A stretch of 64,000 nucleotides of DNA from Sthenelais limicola. Its lineage: Eukaryota; Annelida; Polychaeta; Phyllodocida; Sigalionidae. Location: positions 112,716,582 through 112,780,581 of the forward strand of contig OW804097.1 in assembly GCA_942159475.1 (NCBI GenBank), written 5' to 3'. Below are positions 1-12,137 of the stretch, in pieces. Positions within the stretch are counted from its first letter, which is position 1. Every line of letters begins with the position of its first letter. A program made the translations under genes and the position numbers. The notes under the pieces were generated by a model. It did not search any database. It was not told the origin of the DNA and saw only the letters and a list, made by a program, of their open reading frames with translations.

Positions 1-1120
1 GACGACATCTATGTGGAGTCATATTCATGGTAATCCCCCACGTTGGTGTTGCTGCATAGCCAAAGGGGGTACCAAAGGGGGTGGGGGGCGGGGATTTTTT
101 TGTGCCCTGTATGTAATTCGTTTTCCAGTGACACATCATAAACAGTTAATAATGGTTGGTAATAATTCTTTTATCTTAAATTTTGGTTTCGAATTTTCTG
201 GGACTCCATGAAGCCACAGATATATGGCCAGCAACTTTCAGCATCAGAACAAAGTGCTCATTTTAAATCCAAGATGGTGGCGCCTGTTCTCGTGAGTTCT
301 CACGAGATCTCATCGTGATTAAATACTCTTTCACACCAACAGTGTCTCCCTGAAAACCTTTTGCAGTGTAAACAATTCTTTTTTTATATCTTTTGCATGT
401 AATTTTTTTATTTTTTTGTATTTGGCCGAAGTTGGTTTCAATTATTAATAGTATACAATTATTTTAGGACTCATTTTCCTGAAACACATCACTTATGTTT
501 TCGTTTCAATTTTTCTTTTGCATTTAATTTGTTGGTTTTGTTGTCTTGCAAGAAAACTTTTTTTTCTCCGTTCACATGAACTTTTAACTTTTTTAAACCT
601 TTCAAACTTTTTTTTTATTCTAACTTTGAAAGGTATTTTGTTTTGTTTTAGCGTAAACAAATTTTTTTTAAAAATTTTTAGTGTAAATCTTTTTTTATTT
701 TCAACATTTAAAATTTTTTATTTTTACTATTTTATTTGAGTGTGTGAGCAGGCTCGGCTTCATATATATATACACATACTTCAAAACTTCATTTCCTGAG
801 GATGTAAATCATTCTTCAACGATCTGGTAGATTCCTTTTCTTATTTTCCCGCATACTTATAGCTTTAAATGTATTAGGCCTTGAATGAAATAAGATAAAA
901 AAAACGATACTTCAACCAAATCTTATTGTGCGATTTTAACAGGACTGTAAAATAGACCAATAATATAAAAGCGATCATACGATGCGATGATAGTGATGAT
1001 GGTATGGTTGTGGTATGAACATTGAGTTTTAAATGTGTCCTAAATTCTTACAGGTTCATACAAGGTATTGCTGCGAATTAATTCTAAGACAAATTTATAA
1101 AGGAGCAATGTGATACTTAC
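1..1120. other. AT-rich non-coding stretch at the window edge
   Basis: No convincing gene is seen. The stretch is T-rich between about 360 and 740. It contains a short inverted repeat near 272-292 (CTCGTGAG / CTCACGAG) and, at about 469-497, one copy of a dispersed motif (CTCATTTTCCTGNNACACATCAC) that also occurs near 3526 and 15341. It lies 3' of the last exon supported here (1121-1242); a terminal exon of that gene could be present but I could not establish one. Confidence 0.5.
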
Positions 1121-1242
1121 AAAACTGGTCCCCAGATGTCAATGGCTATGAAGACCTTCTTGCATTTGGCCATTGATGTAATGATGTGAGTATACTCTGG
1201 ATCGAGATCTTTACTTTCACCTTCCTCTTCCGACTTGTAAAC
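1121..1242 (-). CDS. Internal exon of an unidentified host gene (exon U)
   Basis: This is a 122-nt open block on the minus strand, bounded by an acceptor ending CAG at 1243-1245 and a consensus donor GTAAGT at 1120-1115. It enters in phase 0, matching the phase in which exon 1855-2207 ends, and encodes 40 residues plus two bases. The translation begins VYKSEEEGESKD and ends FIAIDIWGPV, an acidic start followed by a hydrophobic strand-like stretch. I do not recognise the family. The next exon must lie at lower coordinates or outside the window; a weak acceptor near 799 would give an early stop. Phase agreement with the neighbouring exon is the main support. Confidence 0.62.
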
Positions 1243-1854
1243 CTGATATCAAAGATTCTTTTCATTAATATACATATTCAATTTTCATTCTGACAAACTT
1301 ACAGAATAGGACAACGATCTCTACTGAGAGGTTTATCAGTCTGCCCAGAAAGTACATGAATAATAACTAACATTTTACACCAGTATTTCTCCGTATAAGT
1401 TCACAGAATTGTTCTTTCAGGTACACCTCTCTTTCAAATCTTCGAAGCTAATTAAACCAAAAACAAACGTCCAATGATGTAAAAAGAATATGTACGAGTC
1501 ACAACATACCTTATTAGATAAAAGGATGTACCAATACATGTAAATTTGAAAATCTCTTAAAAACTATAGTAAAACACTTGCTGATAACTCAAATTATATG
1601 TACATTATTTACTGTGTTAAATGATAATATGTTTTCTGCAGTGTTCCCCTCAGCTCAGCTCTGGTAGATCATTGTTTAATTAAATCAGTTAACATCTAGC
1701 AATCCAAGGGTAAACACTTGTTTCTTCAAGTTCCTACAGCGCCCCAATATTATCTAATAATCGAATAACTCAATAGCACCAATACTTCACACGGGTGGCA
1801 AACCTGTATGAAATAGAGAATGGATGAAAATGAACCACCGCAAAGTTGATTTAC

Positions 1855-2207
1855 CTCAGTAACTTCTTCTACTACCAGAATGCCAAGTGTCCGTCCTTCC
1901 TCCTCTGGAATTCTAATCCATGCAAGTTTATTTAATCCATCCAGCTCCTGATCAGAATCTACATCAATGGATTCTGTCAAAGCTGTAATTGCATGAACGG
2001 GTGTGATGCCAATCAACTTCCACAGCTCACTTCTGTCTGTCACCTTCGTCAAAGTTACAACAGGTTCTGTTTTATGAGGAGTTTCCTCTTCGTCACAGGG
2101 CGATATATAAATCATATCATTATCAAATTTAGAGGTAACACCAAACGGTTCATTGAGTTCCATGTTTTCCATGTTTGAAGCGATGGATATTTGTCCCTGT
2201 AAGTTTC
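1855..2207 (-). CDS. Internal exon of an unidentified host gene (exon V)
   Basis: This 353-nt exon is bounded by a good acceptor (TTCTACTCTTGCAG, ending at 2208) and donor GAG|GTAAAT at 1854. It begins with two bases that complete a codon left open by the single trailing base of exon 23970-24141, and ends on a codon boundary matching exon 1121-1242. It encodes about 117 residues, including TDRSELWKLIGITPVHAI, an acidic segment around DVDSDQELDG and LAWIRIPEEEGR. There are no membrane segments and no domain I recognise. An internal ATG at 2172 could be mistaken for a start, but the reading frame is open up to the acceptor. Confidence 0.7.
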
Positions 2208-4198
<1,991 letters not shown>

Positions 4199-5311
4199 TG
4201 ATACAGTTTCGCCTTTCGTCCAGAAGTAAATCGCCCCAGATTCTACATTTTAATGTGATAAATTAGCTGCTTATGAGAAAACGTTAACCTCTCTCTATAG
4301 TCTATTGGACCGTCCTCCCCCCCCCCCCCCCCCCTCCCGCACAAAGCTGTTGATTGTTGTGTTGACAAGTGTTGGTCATGCACGCTCTGCTGAGCCTGAC
4401 CAACTGACGGGTGGCAGGTAGCGGTAGAGTCTTGATAGGTAGTTAATTGGCAATGTTTGTGAACCCCCTAGAAAAGGTACGGAATTTGGTAACCACATTT
4501 TTTGTTTCTTTTTTAAATATGGCCATATGAAACAATTCCTTCCGTCCAAGTTGTAGAGTAGTATCACTGATATCGAGAGAGAGTGATAATAGCGTAGTTT
4601 TACGGGGAAAATACATCGGAAAACACATATCCCCACGCCATGCGTTAGTATATAACGAGAAACCCGAATTATCGGGCATCGTTGGAAATGTTCAATTATA
4701 GCTACGCTATGTAAATTACATAGGCGATTGGATGCCGGCCGTCCAGTTGCTGACTCATTAGATGAAGGGGGTCTTCCCCCTGGGGCTGGTCATCCCACAG
4801 ATGTTCGAGTGATGGTGATGTCGAATACGCCATTGTACTTTCGGCCGATATGCTATTCGCTTCTTAATAAAGACTTAGAGATATTCGTCTTAGTTGCTTC
4901 TCGCCTGGTAGGTGAATCATCAGATTACTCGTGAGGATACTTCTTAATCGACTAGGAGTGTTGGTAGAATAATGGACAAGCTCTGTCTAAGTTAGCAGCC
5001 AGTTTTTTTCTGATTCTTGTTATGACAATCACAGCTTTTATAGTAAAAATGCGGACCATAAGCAGGCCAATCAAATACAGTACAATGCATCCAAGTAGTT
5101 GTAATTCGCCACTTAAGTACATTCGTCAGACAAGTACATTCGTCATACAAGTACATTCGTCATATAATGTTAGAAAGAGAAAAGGCGAATCGCCAGAGGG
5201 GCTAACCGTCACCTGAGATGACATCTCCAGAAAGTTAGTTATTTCTTAAAAACAAGCGAATCGTCAAAAGGACGAATAGACAAAAAATACTATTATTTTG
5301 ACTCTATAACA
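4199..5311 (-). repeat. 3' LTR of the gypsy element, interrupted by an insertion
   Basis: This matches the 5' LTR (12026-12592) along its length with a few substitutions, one extra copy of a 17-bp ACAAGTACATTCGTCAT unit near 5140-5160, and a small length difference near 4893. Bases 4224-4739 are extra and are flanked by the 7-bp duplication CGTCCAG (4217-4223 and 4740-4746). Read on the minus strand the LTR starts TGTTATAG at 5311 and ends TATCA at 4199. Confidence 0.88.
4224..4739. mobile_element. 516-bp insertion inside the 3' LTR, flanked by CGTCCAG
   Basis: The 5' LTR lacks this segment and the 3' LTR sequence resumes exactly on either side of a 7-bp direct repeat CGTCCAG. The insert has no coding capacity that I can see, includes a C homopolymer near 4317-4335, and its ends show only a weak inverted match (AAATCGCC at the start, GGCGATTG near the end). 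It is a non-autonomous element of unknown class, younger than the gypsy insertion. Confidence 0.7.
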
Positions 5312-5340
5312 TTATCCCCCCCCACTAGCTTTCTTGACCT
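5312..5340 (-). promoter_or_regulatory. Polypurine tract (PPT) of the gypsy element
   Basis: On the minus strand a purine-rich run (AAGAAAGCTAGTGGGGGGGGATAA) abuts the TG that starts the 3' LTR. This is the expected position of the plus-strand DNA primer in LTR retrotransposons. Confidence 0.75.
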
Positions 5341-5586
5341 GTAAGAAAAGATAAATATTATTACTGTTCTGGAAATCAGCTGCCACAGTCGTCAAGAAGC
5401 ACCGGAGATAATTGTCTCTAATCACAGTTTAGCATACCTTATTGTTCATCATCTCTGTAAAAATCACACAGCATCACACAGCATATTGGAATAATTCGAA
5501 GGAGTAGATATGGTGGAAAACGTCCCAAGTTTAAAACTAGTCACTCTAGAGAGAAGCAACACTAACTAACACAATCGTTCTCTCAA

Positions 5587-8500
5587 TCACATGTCTTCAT
5601 CCTCTTCCTCCGGCCTGTAAGTGGCAGACACCTCTTGGGTGTAGTGAAAGTGTCCCAACATTCGTCTGCACTTGACCTTGCTGCGGTTGACTCGCCGAGG
5701 GAAACCAGGCCAGTCGGGGAGATGTGGTGGTCCTTCTGGATTGGGGGAGGGGAGAAGAGGGTCGATAGTCTCCCACTTGAAAGTACGCTTGTAAGCAAGC
5801 TTACACACTCGCGTACCTTCCAACACTTCCCAAGTCTCGTCTTCTTCGTCCAGAAGGATGTTGGTTGGCACTATCATAGGGCTGCTCTGGGGCAGTCCTA
5901 ACTCCGGTCTAAAGACATGTCCACTCTTGAGGGAGGTGTGAGGGGGAGGGGCAACGTCTCTGACAGTCTCAGTGACCAGCTGGTTCAGGCTATCACAGGT
6001 CCTGGGGGTCAGACTCCACTGCAGCTGACGTTCTCCTGGCGATTGGCCTTGGGGGGTAGAGGGGGGAGAAGGGGTATGGAGGACAGAGGACTCTTGTCTG
6101 ACAGGCGGTGAGACTTCCTCCAGTGCCAGTTGTCCACCTGGCGACTGGGACTGGTCTGGGGGGGGGGAGCAAGGGGGGGTGTGGATAGGGGAGGTGGGAA
6201 GCACAGGCGATCCGCTCTTGGCTGGTGACTGGTCAGCATCAGGTGTGGCTGTCTCCTGCGGCCCCTCGTCTTGTGCTACTGGCCCGTTGAAGATGGTCTC
6301 GGACATCACTAGACCTACTTGTTGGGGAGGCAGTGGCGAAGCAGGCCTAATCATCTTGCTAGCCACTCTCACAGCTCTTGGGGGAATGGTGGAGTCAGTC
6401 AGGTCTGTCACCTTAACTACTCCCGGAGTCTGGCCAATCGCCTCCAGGGCGAATTCCTGTAGCAGCTTGTCTTGCACCGGTGACTCGGCCCTCGCAGGTG
6501 TCACTGGCTCTACCTGGGGAAGGTAGGGCTGGCGAGTCGGCTGAGGTGGATACTTGGGCGAATCGGCAGGGGTGGGGGTTGGCTGTACCCTCTGTCCAGC
6601 TGGGAAATCATGAGTACATCTGATTCCCTGGTAGAAAAACTCCGCCTCTTGTTCTGTGGCGATTCGTCCGGAGAGCAGTCGCCGACAGGTGAGCACTAGC
6701 ACCTGAACCGGCCCAGGCCAGTCTAGCCTGTGATCTTGATGTACATTCTGGCGATGCTTTATGAGGTCTCGCTTTCTCCGGTTGTACACAATCTTTGGGC
6801 AGAGATCGCACTTCACGCCCAGGATCAAGTCATCATGCTTGTCTCGTTGGTGTTCCTCAGCCTGGCCCCTATCTCTGGTAACATAATCGCAGGTGGGGTG
6901 ACGACACTCATGTAGTTGCTTCGAAGCCATGTCGATTTGAACTGAAAAGCCACCCGAGCCCCGATCGCTTTTATTGTTCTTGCCTGATACTTTGTAGGAA
7001 CTGCTACTAAGCGACAAGTCCCCTGCACTGGCTTCAAGCTGGCCGCCAGCCCTCCCCGCCACCTCTGCAGTCGGTCTCCCTGCCTTCTCTTGGTCGTTAC
7101 ACAACTGCTTTATTTGATTTTTTTGGTCAGAACATAAAGTTTTGGCATCCTCTGTCTCTTTTCGTTTCATACTCCTAGTTATTGTCCTTACATGCCCTCT
7201 TTGCATTCGGATGTTTGGCTCCCGCTCTCGCCTTTCGATCCTGAGAACAGGCGACGTTATGTCATGGTAGGTCGCTATCATAGCTCTGCGCGCGGGACCT
7301 GTATCAGAATGTATCTCATTGGTTTGGAGCGTTGCTAGGTGACTCGCCGCCTGCGGTCGGCGCCTGTCTCGTTCTGGAATTAGGTCACTGTTGCTAGGTT
7401 CCCTTCTCGTAGTCAAGGGCGCTTCGCTCGGCTCCTCTGCCAATGGGTTTTCCCCCGGCGACCTAGTTTCAGTGCTGTCATAACATACACGGGTGACTCG
7501 CTCCCCCACGTTGGCTGGTTTCATGACATTTCCATGTACTACTCGCCGTTTTCTGCCTCTCTGGACCCGGTATATCATGTCACTGAGAGCCTCAACCACC
7601 AGCCAGGGGCCTGTCCAATACTGGCGAAACTTGGGGGACCGGCCCATCTTCTTTATGGGTTGGTAGATCCAAACAGACTGGCCCTCCTGATACTTGGTCT
7701 CTCTAGTAAACTTATCATTGTAGTCCTTCTGTCTTAGCCGAGTAGTTTGCATGGCTTGGAAGGCGATTGAATGGGCTCCTTCCATCATGGTGACCATGTT
7801 CCTCACATAATGTTCTCTCGTCGTCAGTTCCCCTCCGGGGGTTGGGTATGCTACATCCCAGGGCATATTGGCTTCCCTGCCAAGGGACAGGAAATTAGGC
7901 GAGAAGCCAGTGGTAGTGTGTGTAGAGGCCCTGTACGCTGCTGTCACAAAACACACCCACAAGTCCCAATCACTATGCTCCTCGTCCACTAGGCCTGTTA
8001 GCATGGTGGACATCGTAGAGTTAAATTTCCCCGTCTGGCCATCGGCCTCCGGGTGGTATGGTGTGGTTCTCGTCTTGTATATCCCCAACACCCTAGCCAT
8101 TTCTTGGAACAGACTAGCCTCAAAGTTCCTCCCTTGGTCTGAGTGCCATATGAGGGGGGTGCCGAAGCGGCAGATGATTTCTCGGACTAAGACGTCGGCT
8201 ACTGTTTGTGCTGTGAAATCACGAATGGGAAATCCCTCTGTCCACTTTGAGAATAAGTCAGTCACCACCAAGATGTACTTGTTGCCTCGTTCAGTCTCTG
8301 GTAAAGGGCCAGTAATATCCATGGCCATCTCCTCCCATGGCCCCTTCAGGGGACGTTCCCCCATCTTAGTTCTCCTCTTGTCGTTAGGGGTTTTCCTCTG
8401 TTGGCAGGGCATGCAGGTAGAGACGAACAGGGCATTGTCCTTTGTCATATTCGGCCAGTAGGCTGATTTCCGGGCTTTGCTAAAAGTTTTGTCTCGGCCT

Positions 8501-10905
8501 AAATGGGCCCCCAGAGGGCCCTCATGCACTTGTTTCAGGAATTCCTCTCGGGCTGACACGGGGATGTACACTCGCCACTCTCTTCCCCCTTGACCAGTCC
8601 ATCTCCAACTCCCCAATAGTCCTGACTGGATGGCTAGGGATTGGAAATTGCACAAAAACCAGTTCCAGTCGCGCCCAGGTATGCGATCACGTTCACCTGG
8701 ACACTCGTCCTTCTCCACCGCCTCTTTGAACAGCACACACAGTGGATCGTCAGTTTGGTGTTCTTCCACCCAGTTCTGTCCTACATCCCAGGTAATTACT
8801 CTCAGACGACTCGTGACTATTTCCTCCTCCTCATAGTCAGCTCTGTGGCACTGTCCACAGGGGATTCGTGAAAGTCCATCAGCATTCCCATGTCGTTTTC
8901 CAGCCCTATGTTGTACAGTGAATGAATAGGAGGCGAGTTCTTCCATCCATCTAGCCAACTGACCCTCGGGTTCCTTCATCTCCAACAACCATTTGAGTGC
9001 ACTATGGTCGGTTCTGACTGTGAAATGGCTTCCCACTAAGTATGAGCGATATCTCCTGATACCAAATAGCTCTTTCCTCATGACACAATAGTTTTTCTCA
9101 GCTTTAGTCAGGGACCTGCTGGCGAATCCTAATACCATTTCTCTGTCCTCTATACACTGAGATAACATGGCCCCTAAACCACTATTAGATGCATCCGTAT
9201 CAAGAGTCATAGGGAGATTGGCGTCTGGGTATCTCAGGATAGGTGCTGTGCACAGTCTGTCTCTCAGCTCTTCCATGGCTGTCTGACACTCTGGAGTCCA
9301 TACAAATGTAACATCCTTCTTTGTTAGTTGAAAAAGTGGGCTGGCTATCGTGGCGAAATCTCTGATGACGGACCTGTAGTAAGAACAGAAGCCTAGGAAG
9401 CTCCTCAACATCTCCCTGGTAGTAGGGATGGGCCAGGATTGGACTGCTTCTATTTTCGACGGGTCAGTCTCCACTCCTTCTCCTGAGACGACATGCCCTA
9501 GGAAAGCAACTGATGTCCTGAATAGTTGGCACTTGCTGGGTTTGACGACTAGCCCTGCATGGTCGATTCGCTCTAGAATCACAGCCAGACATTCTGCGCA
9601 CTCCTTCACATCTTTCCCAAATAGAATCACATCATCTAGATAGACCAGGCATTGGTCTCCTACCAGTCCAGATAGCACAGTGTCCATTAGTCTTTCAAAA
9701 GTGGAAGGAGCATTCACTAGGCCAAAGGGCATGACTTTGAACTGGAATAGCCCCTGATGAGTACAGAAGGCGGTTTTCTCCTTACTGTCTTCTTCCATCT
9801 CGACCTGCCAGTAGCCACTTGCCAAGTCCAATGTTGCAAAGACTCTAGCCCCATTCAACATGTCCAAGGTGTCGTCCATTCTGGGTAGGGGGTAGGCATC
9901 TTTCTTCGTAATCTTTTTTAGGTCCCTATAGTCTACACAAAACCGCCAGCCCCCGTCTTTCTTCTTTACCAGCACCACTGGCGAAGCCCATGGTCCAGAA
10001 GCAGGTTCTATAATTCCTCTTTTCGCCATTCGCTCCAGTTCTGTTTCCGCTACTTGTCTCCTATGAATGGGGACCCGTCTTGGTTTATTCCTGACTGGTG
10101 GGTTGGTGCCTGTCATGATATGGTGTTTCGCGAGGTCAGTCCTTCCTAGTTCTTCCCCTTCCACAAAGAATACATGCAGGAATCGCCGATAGAGATTATC
10201 AATTGTTTCGGCACATTTCTCCACTAGTCCCTCATCTGTCTGAGCCCACAGATCTTTCATGAGCTTCTCCTCTTGCTCCTTTGTCCTCATTTGCCCAGGT
10301 CTATCTCCTGCTGGTGGGGGTTTCTCTCCCTCAACCCAGACGGCCATCTTGCTTCCCTTGGGCACACGAATGTCTTGATCTCCATTGTTCAGCACCTCGG
10401 CCACGCTCCCCCCTGCTTGGGAAGTGTGTACAGACCTCGCCACTCTGAGGTCAGGAACGAATCCTCCATCCTCCAAGATCAGTACTTGGTCCTCATCCGT
10501 CCTAGCTGTCCACTCGACCTTCATCATCATTCTGCTACCTGCTTTTACAGTGGTCTCATGGGCAGCATAAGCATAGCCTTCCAGTCTCTCAGGAGCCACT
10601 GTCCCATTGGTTTCCAGCCAGATGATACCGCTGTCTGTATCCACCTGGCCTCTCCTACTCCTGATCACATCCATACCTAGTATGCCTCCTTGGTCCAATT
10701 TAGCCACAATCACTGGCATTTGAATTTTCAATGTCCCAAAGTCCACCTCAATGTCTGTTTCCCCTAACACATCCACCGGCATTCCTCCAGCTCCAGTTAT
10801 CCTCACAGGGGATGCTCTCAGAGGGGGTGATTCGTTCATGCTCTGCCAGACTTGCTTGCTAATGATGGTTGTACACGCCCCTGTGTCCACTAGCCACTGG
10901 ATCAT
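5587..10905 (-). CDS. Pol polyprotein (PR-RT-RNaseH-IN) with C-terminal C2H2 zinc-finger extension
   Basis: This is a 1772-residue open frame. Aspartic protease: VDTGA at residues 6-10. RT: palm around 300-430 with VYLDD at 421-425. RNase H: TLDTDAS near 567-573. Integrase: zinc-binding H/H/C/C (HEGPLGAHL to CMPC, about 794-834), then core Asp863 (MDITGP) and Asp923 (HSDQG). The third catalytic position, 36 residues on (959), is Gly instead of Glu (codon GGG at 8029-8031). A GPY/F-like stretch (FRQYWTGPWLV) lies near 1093-1103. About 650 further residues follow, with two C2H2 fingers (C1334-C1339-H1352-H1357 and C1366-C1369-H1384-H1389), a Pro/Ser-rich linker and an acidic tail. Coding-like frame continues upstream but a TGA at 10921-10923 separates it. 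A Met at residue 1326 could start the zinc-finger part separately. Confidence 0.93.
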   Translation of the reverse strand: MIQWLVDTGACTTIISKQVWQSMNESPPLRASPVRITGAGGMPVDVLGETDIEVDFGTLKIQMPVIVAKLDQGGILGMDVIRSRRGQVDTDSGIIWLETNGTVAPERLEGYAYAAHETTVKAGSRMMMKVEWTARTDEDQVLILEDGGFVPDLRVARSVHTSQAGGSVAEVLNNGDQDIRVPKGSKMAVWVEGEKPPPAGDRPGQMRTKEQEEKLMKDLWAQTDEGLVEKCAETIDNLYRRFLHVFFVEGEELGRTDLAKHHIMTGTNPPVRNKPRRVPIHRRQVAETELERMAKRGIIEPASGPWASPVVLVKKKDGGWRFCVDYRDLKKITKKDAYPLPRMDDTLDMLNGARVFATLDLASGYWQVEMEEDSKEKTAFCTHQGLFQFKVMPFGLVNAPSTFERLMDTVLSGLVGDQCLVYLDDVILFGKDVKECAECLAVILERIDHAGLVVKPSKCQLFRTSVAFLGHVVSGEGVETDPSKIEAVQSWPIPTTREMLRSFLGFCSYYRSVIRDFATIASPLFQLTKKDVTFVWTPECQTAMEELRDRLCTAPILRYPDANLPMTLDTDASNSGLGAMLSQCIEDREMVLGFASRSLTKAEKNYCVMRKELFGIRRYRSYLVGSHFTVRTDHSALKWLLEMKEPEGQLARWMEELASYSFTVQHRAGKRHGNADGLSRIPCGQCHRADYEEEEIVTSRLRVITWDVGQNWVEEHQTDDPLCVLFKEAVEKDECPGERDRIPGRDWNWFLCNFQSLAIQSGLLGSWRWTGQGGREWRVYIPVSAREEFLKQVHEGPLGAHLGRDKTFSKARKSAYWPNMTKDNALFVSTCMPCQQRKTPNDKRRTKMGERPLKGPWEEMAMDITGPLPETERGNKYILVVTDLFSKWTEGFPIRDFTAQTVADVLVREIICRFGTPLIWHSDQGRNFEASLFQEMARVLGIYKTRTTPYHPEADGQTGKFNSTMSTMLTGLVDEEHSDWDLWVCFVTAAYRASTHTTTGFSPNFLSLGREANMPWDVAYPTPGGELTTREHYVRNMVTMMEGAHSIAFQAMQTTRLRQKDYNDKFTRETKYQEGQSVWIYQPIKKMGRSPKFRQYWTGPWLVVEALSDMIYRVQRGRKRRVVHGNVMKPANVGERVTRVCYDSTETRSPGENPLAEEPSEAPLTTRREPSNSDLIPERDRRRPQAASHLATLQTNEIHSDTGPARRAMIATYHDITSPVLRIERREREPNIRMQRGHVRTITRSMKRKETEDAKTLCSDQKNQIKQLCNDQEKAGRPTAEVAGRAGGQLEASAGDLSLSSSSYKVSGKNNKSDRGSGGFSVQIDMASKQLHECRHPTCDYVTRDRGQAEEHQRDKHDDLILGVKCDLCPKIVYNRRKRDLIKHRQNVHQDHRLDWPGPVQVLVLTCRRLLSGRIATEQEAEFFYQGIRCTHDFPAGQRVQPTPTPADSPKYPPQPTRQPYLPQVEPVTPARAESPVQDKLLQEFALEAIGQTPGVVKVTDLTDSTIPPRAVRVASKMIRPASPLPPQQVGLVMSETIFNGPVAQDEGPQETATPDADQSPAKSGSPVLPTSPIHTPPCSPPPDQSQSPGGQLALEEVSPPVRQESSVLHTPSPPSTPQGQSPGERQLQWSLTPRTCDSLNQLVTETVRDVAPPPHTSLKSGHVFRPELGLPQSSPMIVPTNILLDEEDETWEVLEGTRVCKLAYKRTFKWETIDPLLPSPNPEGPPHLPDWPGFPRRVNRSKVKCRRMLGHFHYTQEVSATYRPEEEDEDM

Positions 10906-11021
10906 GACCCCTCTACATCGTCAATCTACTATCACTCCTGCTGTGGAGGGGTCCCATCGCCCTTGTACCGCGATCCATCCCTCCTTCCCACCGGTTATGC
11001 GTTGGACAGGATCCCGGTTGT

Positions 11022-12137
11022 TCACTGTCCTTGGTCATTTCCCTGGGGTTGCTGGCCCTCTACAGCGGGCAGTCTTGGCCGATTCGGGCAGTCTCGCTTG
11101 AAATGCCCCATTTCGCCACACTGGAAGCAGCCCCTACTCCTGGGTTGACTTCTACTGGTCTCTAGACGTTCTAGCCGCTCCAGGATCTTCTCAAACACTG
11201 TCTCCATGGGGTCAGCCCTCTTAGTCCCTTCACTCACGGCGACTCTGATCTGGCCTTTTGGTGTAGAGTACCTGTCTTTTTCGGCTTGGGTGAAAGCTTC
11301 AGCATGGAGGGCAGCAGCTCTGGCCTCGAATGTCCCTGGTCGAGCTTGCACCACCCATTGTCTCAGTCGTTCATCATGTAAGGCAGCAATGTAGGCATCC
11401 CTACTCAGGTCATCCCTCACCTCCCTGTCCACTCGTGGGTATGCCAGGCAAATCATTCGTTCAATGTCATCAGCAACCACATTCACATCCTTGTCTTTCT
11501 GTTGCCTCCTCAGCCTCAACTGGGTGCGGTACAAGGCCAGCTGGTCAGCAGGTTGGTAGCATTTCTCTAGTTCTTCCACCAGCAACAGGTAACTGTTTGG
11601 TGCGTCTAAGTCGACCTTTTCCAATACAGCAAGGGCCGATCCGTTGAGGCTGGCGCCCAAGTACAGTGCACATTCTTTGTCAGTCTAATCATTTAGGTCA
11701 GCAACTACCTGGAAATGATTCAGGAAATCGCCCAAGGAGGTAGAACCATCATAAATGCAAGGTGAAGCTTTCACCTTTCGTCCTGGCCTGGCTGTGGCGA
11801 TGCCTCCTCCACTCCCTGGCTTTGGCTTGGTATCTGGCTTTGGTACTTCTTCCAGTACCCTCACCCTCCTATCTCGAGCTGGCTGAGAGGTTCTCCAATT
11901 CTCATACTGTCTGGGATTCACTGTGACTTCCAGCGACGGGGTCAAGGCGAAGGGATGTGGATCCGTCATGGATGAGGAGGATCCGTCTTCCTCCAGGGCA
12001 TCACATATCCCACCGCTGCCACCAATGATACGGTTTCGCCTTTCGTCCAGTTGCTGACTCATTAGATGAAGGGGGTCTTCCCCCTGGGGCTGGTCATCCC
12101 ACAGATGTTCGAGTGATGGTGATGTCGAATACGCCAT
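11022..12137 (-). pseudogene. Gag of the gypsy element, interrupted by an in-frame TAG
   Basis: The frame starts at ATG 12137 (context ACAATGG), which lies inside the 5' LTR, and runs through the LTR end and the PBS. It is broken by a TAG at 11685-11687 and continues in the same frame to 11022. The downstream part shows a capsid-like helical region (ALYLGASLNG onward), an Arg/Lys-rich linker and one CCHC zinc knuckle, CFQCGEMGHFKRDC, typical of nucleocapsid. The gag and pol frames differ, so pol would need a frameshift or separate initiation. An alternative start at about 11972 (MTDPHPFALTP) would avoid the LTR. The nonsense codon suggests this copy makes no full Gag. Confidence 0.87.
12007..12024 (-). 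promoter_or_regulatory. Primer binding site matching the 3' end of tRNA-Leu
   Basis: One base after the LTR end, the minus strand reads TGGTGGCAGCGGTGGGAT, the complement of an 18-nt tRNA 3' end ...ATCCCACCGCTGCCACCA. I recognise this as the 3' end of the conserved animal tRNA-Leu(AAG), from memory. This is the usual PBS position. It also lies inside the gag reading frame (IIGGSGGI). Confidence 0.85.

Noticed and set aside
11..211. Short plus-strand open frames at the window start, also 518-739
   Set aside because: Short, low-complexity (T-rich or G-rich) and without start context or homology.
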